From Desulfobacterales bacterium HSG17 (GTDB lineage Bacteria > Desulfobacterota > Desulfobacteria > Desulfobacterales > Desulfococcaceae): a DNA stretch of 6,582 nt. The notes below the pieces were generated by a model. The model worked only from the letters and a program-made list of their open reading frames with translations. It was not told the origin of the DNA and made no database searches. The stretch spans positions 1 through 6,582 of the forward strand of contig JAUCGD010000185.1 in assembly GCA_030377945.1 (NCBI GenBank). The letters run 5' to 3'. The position numbers and the translations under genes are program-made. Positions 1 to 6,582 of this stretch are shown here, one piece after another. Within the stretch, counting starts at the first letter, position 1, and each line of letters starts with the position of its first letter.

Positions 1-2000
1 TTTCGGTTAAAGATAAAAACTATCTTTTTTACATCTTTTATATATCAAGTTATATATTGTTTCAGATCTCACTGAACGGCATTGCATATGAATATCTGTG
101 GCCTGATTATCCTTCCTGGGGAAATAAAGCTGTCCCTTTTTTTATGGGTCTTACAGGATTGCTGGCAGGTCTTTTTGCAAAATCCTTTCTCCTTACAAAA
201 AAATACACTCCGGTTCTTGATAAATTTCTTGTTGCAATCATGGCAGTTTCCGGTCTGGTAGCTTTTTCTTCTCTGCTTATCAATTATTCGGCAGTTATAA
301 AAATGGCTGCCATATCCAATATATGCGAAGCCTTGTTGATTTTTTTTATTGCAGTTACATGCCTGATGAGAGGAAACCGGACAGCCCGCTTTTTTCTCAC
401 GGCCTGGTGTGTTTTTATATTTGGTGTAATTTTTCTGGCATTAAAAAATTTCGGATTTCTTCCTGCAAATTTATTAACCGATTATTCTGTTCAGATAGGG
501 TCTGCAATGGAGGTTATCCTTCTTGCCCTGGCTCTGGCAGACAGAATTAATATTGAAAGAAAAGAAAAAGATCTGGCAAGACAGGATGCTTTAAAAGCCA
601 GAGAACAGGCTTTTGTAAATCTTCAAAAAGCTGACAGTATCAGGCAGGAATATACCCAGAAACTTGAAATAAAGGTCAGTGAAAGAACATATGAATATGA
701 GCAGGCACAGGAAGCCCTGGTTAAGAAAAATGCCTATCTTAAATCCATTAATGAAACCACATTGAATCTTATCAGCAGTCTTGATCTGGATGAACTGCTT
801 AATGCTGTTATTTATCGTGTTGCGCGAATCATAGAGGCTGAAAATGCTTTTATTTATTTATATGACATTGATAAAAACGAACTTGAGTATAAAGCAGGTA
901 CAGGTATATATCCCAGTCTGAAAGGGGTTAAAATACATTCAGGTAAAGGTTTTTCAGGAAAAATTCTGGAAACAGGCCGGTCTTTGATGATAGATGATTA
1001 CAGCAAATGGGAATGCCGGCTCCCTAATCCTGAATTTGATGTCCTGCATTCGGTAATGGGTGTGCCTCTGCGATCAGGTAAAACAATTTTGGGAGTTATT
1101 GGTATTGCCCGCACTGATGCTTCAGTCAGTTTTGACAAAGACGAGCAGGAACTGCTTGAACGCTTTGCCCAGCTTGTTTCCATAGCCCTTGAAAAAGCAC
1201 GTCTTTATTCGGAAGCCCAAAAAGCTCAGGGAGCAGCAGAATCGGCAAACCGCGCTAAAAGCACCTTTCTTGCCAATATGAGCCATGAACTCAGAACCCC
1301 TTTAAATGCCATTATCGGATACAGCGAAATGCTCATGGAAGATGCAGAAGACGACAGATTGGAAGATTTTATTCCTGATCTGAAAAAAATTCATTCAGCA
1401 GGACACCATCTTCTGGCTCTTATAAGCGAGATACTGGACCTCTCCAAGATTGAGGCCGGCAAAATGGAACTTTTTCCTGAAGAGTTTGAACTCAATCCTG
1501 TTATTGAAGATATTATCAGCATAATCCGGCCAATGGCAGAAAAGAACAATAATACTCTTGATTTTGATTATCCTGAAAATTTGATAACAATGTATTCTGA
1601 CATGACAAAAATAAGACAGATACTGCTTAATCTCTTAAGCAATGCAAGTAAATTTACTGAAAATGGAAATATTGAACTGAATATCAAAACTGAAACCAAA
1701 GACAATATCAGCGTTTTAAATTTTAGCGTTAATGATACCGGAATCGGGCTGACACAGGAGCAGTTAAAAAAATTATTTCAACCTTTTACCCAGGCTGAGG
1801 ATTCAACCACACGCAAGTACGGGGGAACAGGTCTTGGGCTGGTCATAAGCAAAAAATTCTGCATGATGATGGGAGGAGATATAAGTGTTCAAAGCGAGGC
1901 AGGAAGAGGATCTGTTTTTACAATCTTTCTGCCTGCAAGGATAGACCATAAAAATATTGAAAAACAAGGAGTTAACAATGCCAAAAATTCTGCTGGTTGA
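1..2000 (+). CDS. 7TM-DISM / GAF sensor histidine kinase, 5'-truncated by the window edge
   Basis: Membrane sensor kinase that would autophosphorylate a histidine and pass the phosphate to a response regulator. The frame is open from base 3; a TTG lies at 57, but the 18 codons before it continue a transmembrane helix and match the 7TMR-DISM pattern, so the real start and probably an extracellular sensor domain lie upstream. Counting from the TTG: about six hydrophobic helices up to residue 162 (the first begins before the TTG), coiled coil about 165-230, GAF about 235-385, HisKA with SHELRTP (H410), then HATPase with N box (N525, N529), DTGIG (560-564) and YGGTGLGL (588-595). Catalytic residues look intact. 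It ends at TGA 1998-2000, overlapping the receiver gene by 23 bases in another frame, which suggests translational coupling. No receiver is fused to it. The ligand is unknown; the GAF and 7TM could each sense something. Kinase assignment is very secure, 7TM-DISM assignment secure. Confidence 0.95.
   Translation, partial: SVKDKNYLFYIFYISSYILFQISLNGIAYEYLWPDYPSWGNKAVPFFMGLTGLLAGLFAKSFLLTKKYTPVLDKFLVAIMAVSGLVAFSSLLINYSAVIKMAAISNICEALLIFFIAVTCLMRGNRTARFFLTAWCVFIFGVIFLALKNFGFLPANLLTDYSVQIGSAMEVILLALALADRINIERKEKDLARQDALKAREQAFVNLQKADSIRQEYTQKLEIKVSERTYEYEQAQEALVKKNAYLKSINETTLNLISSLDLDELLNAVIYRVARIIEAENAFIYLYDIDKNELEYKAGTGIYPSLKGVKIHSGKGFSGKILETGRSLMIDDYSKWECRLPNPEFDVLHSVMGVPLRSGKTILGVIGIARTDASVSFDKDEQELLERFAQLVSIALEKARLYSEAQKAQGAAESANRAKSTFLANMSHELRTPLNAIIGYSEMLMEDAEDDRLEDFIPDLKKIHSAGHHLLALISEILDLSKIEAGKMELFPEEFELNPVIEDIISIIRPMAEKNNNTLDFDYPENLITMYSDMTKIRQILLNLLSNASKFTENGNIELNIKTETKDNISVLNFSVNDTGIGLTQEQLKKLFQPFTQAEDSTTRKYGGTGLGLVISKKFCMMMGGDISVQSEAGRGSVFTIFLPARIDHKNIEKQGVNNAKNSAG
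1257..1352 (+). repeat. Direct repeat copy 1: HisKA region of the first kinase
   Basis: This 96-base segment around the phospho-acceptor histidine matches 4509-4604 in the second kinase with seven mismatches by my count, including 32 identical bases beginning at the histidine codon (1284-1315). Mismatches are mostly third-position changes. It is coding sequence shared by paralogues, not a mobile repeat. Confidence 0.85.
1966..1971 (+). promoter_or_regulatory. Ribosome binding site deciding the receiver start
   Basis: AAGGAG lies six bases before the ATG at 1978, inside the end of the upstream kinase gene. It supports ATG 1978 over the in-frame TTG at 1957, which would add seven residues (MKNKELT) ahead of the typical receiver start MPKILLVEDN. 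Confidence 0.85.
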
Positions 2001-2337
2001 AGACAATGAAATGAACCGGGATATGCTGTCCAGACGGCTGGAGCGTAAAAAATATGAGGTTGTCATGGCAGTTGACGGAGAACAGGGTGTAGCTATGGCA
2101 GATCAGGAAAATCCGGCATTGATACTAATGGACATAAGCCTGCCTGCAATGGACGGACTGGAAGCCACAAAAAAAATAAAATCATCAGATAAAACAGCCC
2201 CTATTCCCATTATTGCACTTACTGCCCATGCCATGAGCGGAGACAGGGAAAAAGCAATTGCAGCAGGATGTGATGATTATGATACAAAGCCCATTGATTT
2301 CAAACGTCTGCTTGGAAAGATAAAAAATTTCATATAA
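1978..2337 (+). CDS. Stand-alone CheY-like response regulator receiver
   Basis: Single-domain receiver of 119 residues without an output domain, acting in the cytoplasm as phosphate acceptor or relay. Visible residues: acidic pair E8-D9 (LLVEDN), phospho-acceptor D52 (LILMDISLP), switch threonine T82 (ALTAHA) and K104 in the TKP motif. The wording around these sites (MDISLPAMDG, ALTAHAMSGDREKA) is the type usually found in receivers attached to hybrid kinases, so it may be a detached hybrid receiver. The start at ATG 1978 follows from the ribosome binding site and the family's N terminus. It overlaps the upstream kinase by 23 bases and precedes the next kinase by 23 bases. Partners are likely one or both flanking kinases. 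With no DNA-binding, enzymatic or HPt domain, the downstream target cannot be read from the sequence. Confidence 0.95.
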   Translation: MPKILLVEDNEMNRDMLSRRLERKKYEVVMAVDGEQGVAMADQENPALILMDISLPAMDGLEATKKIKSSDKTAPIPIIALTAHAMSGDREKAIAAGCDDYDTKPIDFKRLLGKIKNFI

Positions 2338-2348
2338 AAAAATAACTG

Positions 2349-2353
2349 CGGAG
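2349..2353 (+). promoter_or_regulatory. Ribosome binding site of the Cache kinase
   Basis: CGGAG is separated by seven bases from the ATG at 2361. The 23-base gap between the receiver and this kinase has no room for a separate promoter plus terminator, so the genes are probably co-transcribed. Confidence 0.7.
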
Positions 2354-2360
2354 TAAAAAC

Positions 2361-5276
2361 ATGAATCTATCCCGGTTTATAAGAAATCTTCGTATCCGGT
2401 CAAAACTATATCTGACATATTCCTGCATCTTTATCCTGGCCTTTGCTGTCAACGGCTTCATCATATATTCTTTTGTGGGAAATGTTATTGAAGATCATAT
2501 TCTTAATGAACTTAAAAATACAAATTCAGCCATAGTCCGTATGGTCAGAACATCTGCTTCTGCATCAATCAAAAATCATCTCCGGGCTGTTGCTGAAAAA
2601 AACCGCCATATTTCCGAATATTTTTATAATTCTTATATAAGAGGAAAAATGTCAAAACAACAGGCTCAAGAAATGGCAATAAGCCTGATGTTAAGCCAGA
2701 TCATAGGGAAAACAGGATATATCTCCTGTATAAATTCAAAAGGATTTATGGTTGTTCACCCTAAGAAAGAACTTATTGGAGTTGATGTATCTTCCTATAA
2801 TTTTATCCAGGAAATAAAGCAAAAAAAAGAAGGGTACCTTGAATATGACTGGCAAACCCCTGATGAAAAAACTCCGCGCGCCAAGGCTATCTATGTAGTG
2901 TGGTTTAAACCCTGGGACTGGATTATCATGGTATCATCTTACAGGGAAGAATTTGCAGGAATGGTAAATCTTGACGATTTCCGTGAAAGCATTTCATCCA
3001 TCCGTTTTGGAAAAAGCGGTTATCCATATGTACTGGATTACACCGGGGTATTATTGATTCATCCTTTTAGAGAAGGTGCAGACCTTTATAATGTTGAGGA
3101 TGCAAGCGGTAAAAGATTCATAGCTGAAATGTGCAGTCTTAAAAGCGGGGAAATTAAGTATTCATGGCAAAATCCAGGTGAGAACAGGTATCGTGAAAAA
3201 CTGGTCATTTATAATGATATTCCCGAACTGGGATGGATTGTTGCATCTTCAAACTATAACGAAGAGTTTTACGCACCCCTGAATACAGTCAGAAATATGA
3301 TGCTTGCCACTGTTTTTGCAACTCTGCTTTTAGTCTCTTTTATCACTTTATTAATAAGCAATTCCATTACCAGGCCCATACAATTATTAATAAACAGTTT
3401 TAAAACAAATGACAAAGGTGATCTTTCTGTTCGGGCTGAAATTCGTTCGGAAGATGAAATAGGGCAGCTTGCCCGTTTTTTTAACAATTTTATGGAACAG
3501 ATAGAAATCTATCATAAGAAAAAGGCAGAATCCGAACAAACATACCGAAGTCTTTTTGATTCAGCAAATGATGCAATTTTACTTGTAAAAGAAAAAAGAT
3601 TTACAGACTGCAATCTTAAAGCCCTGGAAATATTCGGATGTTCAAAAGAACAGCTTCTTAATAGTTCGCCAAAGTGTTTTTATCCGAAAATGCAGCCAGG
3701 AGGAGTATTGTCAAAAGAAAAATCCCTGGAAAAAATAGAAGAGGTTTTACAGGGTAAACCCTTGTTTTTTGAATGGGTTTTTATAAGATATGATAAAACT
3801 CCTTTTGATGCGGAAATAAGCATGAACACCATAAAGCTTGGGGAGCAGATTTATATCCAGACCATAATTCGTGATATTTCCCAGAGAAAAAGACAGGAGA
3901 AGATTCAAGCTGCATTTTATAAAATCTCTGAAGCAGCTCATACTGCAAGGGAGCTTAAAAATCTCTTTTCTGTTATTCACAGTATTATTGCAGATTTAAT
4001 GTATGCGAAAAATTGCTATATTGCCCTGTGTGATCCAGATACAAATATAATAAGTTTTCCATATCATGTTGATGAAAAGGATCCTCCTCCTAAATCCAGG
4101 AAATTTGGGAATGGACTTACCGAATATGTGATTAAAAATAAAAAAGCGCTATTAATGTCACCTGAAAGAAGACTGGAAGAGTTTTATAAACAAAATGATG
4201 TTGAACTCACTGGTCCAAAATCTATTGACTGGCTGGGTGTTCCTTTAAAAAATCATGAGGAAATAATCGGGGTTCTTGCTGTTCAAACATACAGCGAGGG
4301 CATCAGGTATAGTGAAGAAGATAAGAATATATTGATATTTGTTTCAGATCAGATTGCCACAGCCATTGAAAGAATCAGATCTAAAGAAGAATTGCAAAAA
4401 CACCGTGAAAATCTTGAAAAAATGGTAATAGATAGAACCAGCGAACTGGCAGAAGCCACAAAAGAAGCTGAACTGGCAAAAACAGCAGCAGAACATGCAA
4501 ACCAGGCAAAAAGCACCTTTCTGGCCAATATGAGTCATGAACTCAGAACCCCTTTAAATGCCATTATTGGATATAGTGAAATCCTTATGGAAGATGCAGA
4601 AGACCTTGAACAGGAAGACTTTATCCCTGATCTGAAAAAAATTCACGGATCAGGAAACCACCTCCTGGCACTTATCAGCGATATTCTTGATCTTTCAAAG
4701 ATAGAAGCCGGTAAAATGGAAATATTTAAAGAAGACTTTGAAATTTTCAATCTTATTGAAGAAATAATAAATACAGTCCTGCCCCTGTCAGAAAAAAACA
4801 AGAATAAACTTGAGGTGTATTGCGATTTAAGCGCCTATAATTTTAATTTATCAAAAAAAGCAGATAACGATAAAAATATTACAGGCACTCAATGTGCAAA
4901 AATACTTGGAACCATGCACTCTGACCTTCTCAAAATAAAACAAATTCTCCTTAATATTATCAGTAATGCCTGTAAATTTACTGAAAACGGAATTATTACC
5001 CTTAATATTTCCAGGGAAAAACATAATAATGATGAAAATATTGTCTTTATTGTAAAAGATACAGGTATAGGAATGAGTCAGGAACAGATAGATAAATTGT
5101 TTAACGCTTTTACCCAAGCAGATGAATCAACAACCAGAAAATACGGCGGAACAGGTCTGGGACTTGTCATAAGCAAACGATTCTGCAATATGATGGGAGG
5201 AGATATTATGGTTGACAGCCAGCTAGGAAAAGGCTCGGTTTTTACAATTTCCCTGCCTTTTATTTCAGATTCATAA
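2361..5276 (+). CDS. Double-Cache / HAMP / PAS / GAF sensor histidine kinase
   Basis: Complete 971-residue membrane sensor kinase. In order: short basic N terminus; transmembrane helix about 15-40; periplasmic region with two Cache-like modules (about 109-199 and 211-303) that resemble each other; second transmembrane helix about 312-334; HAMP about 330-385 (RPI, SEDEIGQL); PAS about 395-509, ending in the usual IIRDISQRKR; GAF about 530-670 (DWLGVPL); coiled coil to about 715; HisKA with SHELRTP (H726); HATPase with N box (N865, N869), DTGIG (900-904) and YGGTGLGL (928-935). All expected catalytic residues are present. Odd point: about 24 extra residues lie in the ATPase domain between LEVYC and SDLLKIKQ compared with the first kinase. 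No receiver is fused and no response regulator follows, so it may use the receiver gene upstream. Cache modules commonly bind small metabolites such as organic or amino acids; the ligand here is unknown. Confidence 0.96.
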   Translation: MNLSRFIRNLRIRSKLYLTYSCIFILAFAVNGFIIYSFVGNVIEDHILNELKNTNSAIVRMVRTSASASIKNHLRAVAEKNRHISEYFYNSYIRGKMSKQQAQEMAISLMLSQIIGKTGYISCINSKGFMVVHPKKELIGVDVSSYNFIQEIKQKKEGYLEYDWQTPDEKTPRAKAIYVVWFKPWDWIIMVSSYREEFAGMVNLDDFRESISSIRFGKSGYPYVLDYTGVLLIHPFREGADLYNVEDASGKRFIAEMCSLKSGEIKYSWQNPGENRYREKLVIYNDIPELGWIVASSNYNEEFYAPLNTVRNMMLATVFATLLLVSFITLLISNSITRPIQLLINSFKTNDKGDLSVRAEIRSEDEIGQLARFFNNFMEQIEIYHKKKAESEQTYRSLFDSANDAILLVKEKRFTDCNLKALEIFGCSKEQLLNSSPKCFYPKMQPGGVLSKEKSLEKIEEVLQGKPLFFEWVFIRYDKTPFDAEISMNTIKLGEQIYIQTIIRDISQRKRQEKIQAAFYKISEAAHTARELKNLFSVIHSIIADLMYAKNCYIALCDPDTNIISFPYHVDEKDPPPKSRKFGNGLTEYVIKNKKALLMSPERRLEEFYKQNDVELTGPKSIDWLGVPLKNHEEIIGVLAVQTYSEGIRYSEEDKNILIFVSDQIATAIERIRSKEELQKHRENLEKMVIDRTSELAEATKEAELAKTAAEHANQAKSTFLANMSHELRTPLNAIIGYSEILMEDAEDLEQEDFIPDLKKIHGSGNHLLALISDILDLSKIEAGKMEIFKEDFEIFNLIEEIINTVLPLSEKNKNKLEVYCDLSAYNFNLSKKADNDKNITGTQCAKILGTMHSDLLKIKQILLNIISNACKFTENGIITLNISREKHNNDENIVFIVKDTGIGMSQEQIDKLFNAFTQADESTTRKYGGTGLGLVISKRFCNMMGGDIMVDSQLGKGSVFTISLPFISDS
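4509..4604 (+). repeat. Direct repeat copy 2: HisKA region of the second kinase
   Basis: Partner of 1257-1352, with the identical 32-base core at 4536-4567. The same two proteins also share near-identical C-terminal ATP-lid sequence (YGGTGLGLVISK, FC, MMGGDI), while their sensor halves are unrelated. This points to domain shuffling onto a common kinase core, or to gene conversion. Confidence 0.85.
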
Positions 5277-5309
5277 ATCCACCAATGCCCAAAATTATTA
5301 AAACACCTT

Positions 5310-5507
5310 TTAAGAAGCTTTCATTTCAATCTGCCAATCGACCAAAGATTCTATTTCATCAAGATCATTTATTGTCTTTATAGCTTCTTTTATGATCCTG
5401 AGATGTTTTATATCTTCTATTATCTGAACTTTTAACAAAAGTTTCAGTCCCTCAACACCGAACTTTATAGACAACCCCATTTCTATCATTTCCCGAAGGC
5501 TCTCCTG
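5310..5507 (-). pseudogene. C-terminal remnant of an Rpn / PD-(D/E)XK family transposase
   Basis: Translating the minus strand gives a fragment from about 5507 to the stop TAA at 5310-5312; an ATG at 5487-5489 would give 59 residues. It begins QESLREMIEMG, continues GLSIKFGVEGLKLL, then a helical stretch with IKEAIKTINDLDEIESL, and ends WQIEMKAS. The pattern 'G-L-x-x-K-F-G-x-E-G-L-x-L-L' followed by a helix with 'A-I-x-T-x-x-x-L-x-E-L' is what I recall from the C-terminal tails of Rpn/PDDEXK-type putative transposases, which are normally about 250-330 residues. The nuclease core is absent; the frame meets TAG (5508-5510) and TAA (5511-5513) directly upstream. No ribosome binding site is well placed for the ATG (CAGGAG is 12 bases away). 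It is most likely a broken gene end, less likely a small expressed protein. The family call rests on recalled pattern only. Confidence 0.65.
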
Positions 5508-5673
5508 CTATTAGCTAGCGAATATTCTTACGTTTGTGCATTAAATAATTGAACAAATATTGTCACGCAGGCTGACTGCTTATCCACCTGAATTAATACT
5601 ATATTATCAATATATTATCAATAAATGAAAATTTTGTAGTTTATGAAAATACAATCACATTTTTTTTTACAAA
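5508..5673. other. AT-rich non-coding junction, possible transposon end
   Basis: No gene is supported on either strand. It separates the Rpn-type remnant from the ATPase gene. It contains GCTA direct repeats (5508-5519), TGTGCA at 5535, TGTCACGC at 5561, an 11-base tandem repeat at 5600-5621 and a run of nine T at 5660-5668. Ends of TniA/TnsB/Mu-type elements usually start with TGT and carry several internal transposase sites, so one terminus may lie here; without the other end this cannot be confirmed. I see no convincing GC-rich hairpin with a T tract on either strand. Confidence 0.4.
5600..5621. repeat. 11-base tandem repeat, two perfect copies
   Basis: TATATTATCAA occurs twice without a gap (5600-5610 and 5611-5621), followed by TAAATG. 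It lies about 50 bases downstream of the ATPase stop codon. It could be a pair of protein-binding sites at an element end, or simple AT-rich drift. Confidence 0.75.
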
Positions 5674-6342
5674 TTAATTTAAATCAAGATCTGATAAAAA
5701 TGATAATGCCATTTCCAGTTCAATTATATCAAGTTTTAATTCCTTTGCCTTATCTCTGCAATCTTCACAGACTTCACTGAATTTTCGCATGTCTCCGCTG
5801 GTTTTAGAGTAAATTTGCTCTATGGCTTCCGGTTCAAAATCATTGTATTCCATTATGAAATCTTCTACAATAATCGGATAAAGAGTCAAAATTTTTAAAC
5901 GACTGACAATATCTGGATGTTCGTTTAATAAAAATGTCCTTACTTTGGGCAGACCGGTAAATATTATTGGTATATGGGCATCAATAATTCGCTTGAAGTA
6001 TGGCCATACCCGTTTATCCAGGTCTGAGGCTTCATCTATGATGATAACAAAACCGGAAAGATCTTTGATCATTTTAAGATGTTTGGAGGTCCGTCTGTAA
6101 GTTGGTATGGCTTCATAATCTAACTGCCGAAGGATTGAAGCAAGTATTTCGTGAATGTTGTCCAAAGATTCCAGACATATTCGTTTACATTTTTTGGGAG
6201 TTATCAGGTCTAAAAACTTTGTTTTACCGGCTCCGTAATTTCCTTCAATCAGCACACTGTTACCTCGATAAATACGGTTGTAAATGGCACGCAGATACGA
6301 TACACGCCGTTTGTCATTGATAAAATCAACTTTTCTTTTCAT
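5674..6342 (-). CDS. AAA+ ATPase of the MuB / TniB / TnsC / IstB transposition type
   Basis: A 222-residue cytoplasmic ATPase. Visible motifs: Walker A GNYGAGKT (34-41, K40, T41), Walker B FVIIIDEASDLD (98-109, D103-E104), sensor 1 in PIIFTGLP (T129), an SRLK stretch with R148 in the place of the arginine finger, and a helical lid with SGDMRKFSEV (182-191). The order and wording (IIIDEASDL, then IPIIFTGLP, then SRL) fit target-selection ATPases that partner DDE transposases; ExeA-like or ORC-like ATPases are alternatives. It is short: there is no N-terminal helix-turn-helix as in MuB and no long C-terminal extension as in TnsC. The start at ATG 6342 lies just after the neighbour's TAA TAA, three bases beyond its stop, so the two genes are surely an operon. 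No target-selector gene such as tniQ follows. The AAA+ call is firm; the transposition role is inferred. Confidence 0.82.
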   Translation of the reverse strand: MKRKVDFINDKRRVSYLRAIYNRIYRGNSVLIEGNYGAGKTKFLDLITPKKCKRICLESLDNIHEILASILRQLDYEAIPTYRRTSKHLKMIKDLSGFVIIIDEASDLDKRVWPYFKRIIDAHIPIIFTGLPKVRTFLLNEHPDIVSRLKILTLYPIIVEDFIMEYNDFEPEAIEQIYSKTSGDMRKFSEVCEDCRDKAKELKLDIIELEMALSFLSDLDLN

Positions 6343-6345
6343 TTA

Positions 6346-6582
6346 TTATTTCCCATCCTGTAAATTTGCATATGGCGCAATGCTATCATTGCGCTGATAT
6401 CGGTCACAATCCATCATAAACGCATTAAAACGGGCAATTTCTTTATCTTTCGGGTTAACTAAACGAATTGTATATTGTTCGTATCTATCCTTGTTTTTTT
6501 CGTATATTTCCCTAACTGCTTTTAGTGTAAGACCTTTTTGGAAGCGGAGAATCAAATTGTCCATGTTAACTGACATGTTTTT
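6346..6582 (-). CDS. Unrecognised protein, probably partial at the window edge
   Basis: The first ATG (6574-6576) gives 76 residues, but the frame stays open through the last six bases of the window (codons AAA AAC before it). No ribosome binding site is seen before this ATG or before the second one at 6562-6564. It may therefore be the C-terminal end of a longer protein. The sequence is charged and largely helical (LTLKAVREIYEKNKDRYEQ), then IRLVNPKDKEIARFNAF, with a polar tail; no catalytic motif or transmembrane segment is visible. I do not recognise the family. It ends with TAA at 6346-6348, three bases before the ATPase start. In transposase-ATPase operons the gene immediately before the ATPase is usually the DDE transposase, so a transposase tail is one possibility; a small accessory protein is another. 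Confidence 0.6.
   Translation of the reverse strand, partial: KNMSVNMDNLILRFQKGLTLKAVREIYEKNKDRYEQYTIRLVNPKDKEIARFNAFMMDCDRYQRNDSIAPYANLQDGK

Noticed and set aside
1957..1980. Longer receiver start at TTG 1957.
   Set aside because: The AAGGAG site is correctly spaced only for ATG 1978, and the family N terminus begins there.
4851..5117. Minus-strand open frame opposite the end of the second kinase.
   Set aside because: It is the antisense of well-conserved kinase motifs and has no recognisable protein features; the same holds for the other open frames opposite or inside the kinase and ATPase genes.
5283..5296. Echo of the receiver gene start after the second kinase: 13 of 14 bases agree with 1976-1989, including ATG and the codons for MPKI.
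   Set aside because: The frame stops after 27 codons, has no ribosome binding site, and after these bases the sequence does not resemble a receiver. The match is too short to claim a lost receiver gene.
5630..5668. Rho-independent terminator on the + strand ending in the T run at 5660-5668.
   Set aside because: Only a weak ATTTT/AAAAT pairing precedes the T run, without G-C pairs, and it is nearly 400 bases past the kinase stop.
5508..5673. CRISPR array or guide-RNA-associated repeats near the ATPase, as in CRISPR-associated transposons.
   Set aside because: Only one 11-base tandem pair is present. There is no repeat-spacer periodicity, no Cas gene and no tniQ in the window.

Overview
The window looks like part of a chromosome from an environmental, signalling-rich bacterium with an AT-rich genome. 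The best guess is a Desulfobacterota (Desulfobacterales-type) sulfate reducer. I base this on the style of the two large sensor kinases (7TM-DISM + GAF, and tandem Cache + HAMP + PAS + GAF) and on a degraded Rpn/PD-(D/E)XK-transposase tail. This placement comes from recalled family patterns, not a database search.

Left part (1-5276, + strand): a compact signalling operon of three genes. The first is the C-terminal part of a 7TM-DISM/GAF histidine kinase whose beginning lies before the window. The reading frame is open to base 1, so the TTG at 57 is not its true start. Its last 23 bases overlap a stand-alone CheY-like receiver (ATG 1978, good ribosome binding site). After 23 bases comes a complete 971-residue kinase with a double Cache sensor, HAMP, PAS, GAF and kinase core. 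The two kinases share an almost identical phospho-acceptor region even at DNA level (89 of 96 bases), so both may feed the single receiver between them.

Middle (5277-5673): a convergent, gene-poor junction. It holds a 59-66 codon minus-strand remnant that reads as the C-terminal tail of an Rpn/PD-(D/E)XK family transposase, abruptly cut by two stop codons at 5508-5513. Beyond it lies about 150 bases of AT-rich DNA with an 11-base tandem repeat and TGT-starting sequences that could be a transposon end.

Right part (5674-6582, - strand): two closely spaced genes, an unrecognised small or partial protein and a 222-residue AAA+ ATPase of the MuB/TniB/TnsC/IstB type. The simplest reading is that these are the 3' end of a transposase-ATPase operon of a mobile element that continues past the right edge and may have landed in the Rpn-type gene. 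The element's transposase is not visible, so this remains a hypothesis.
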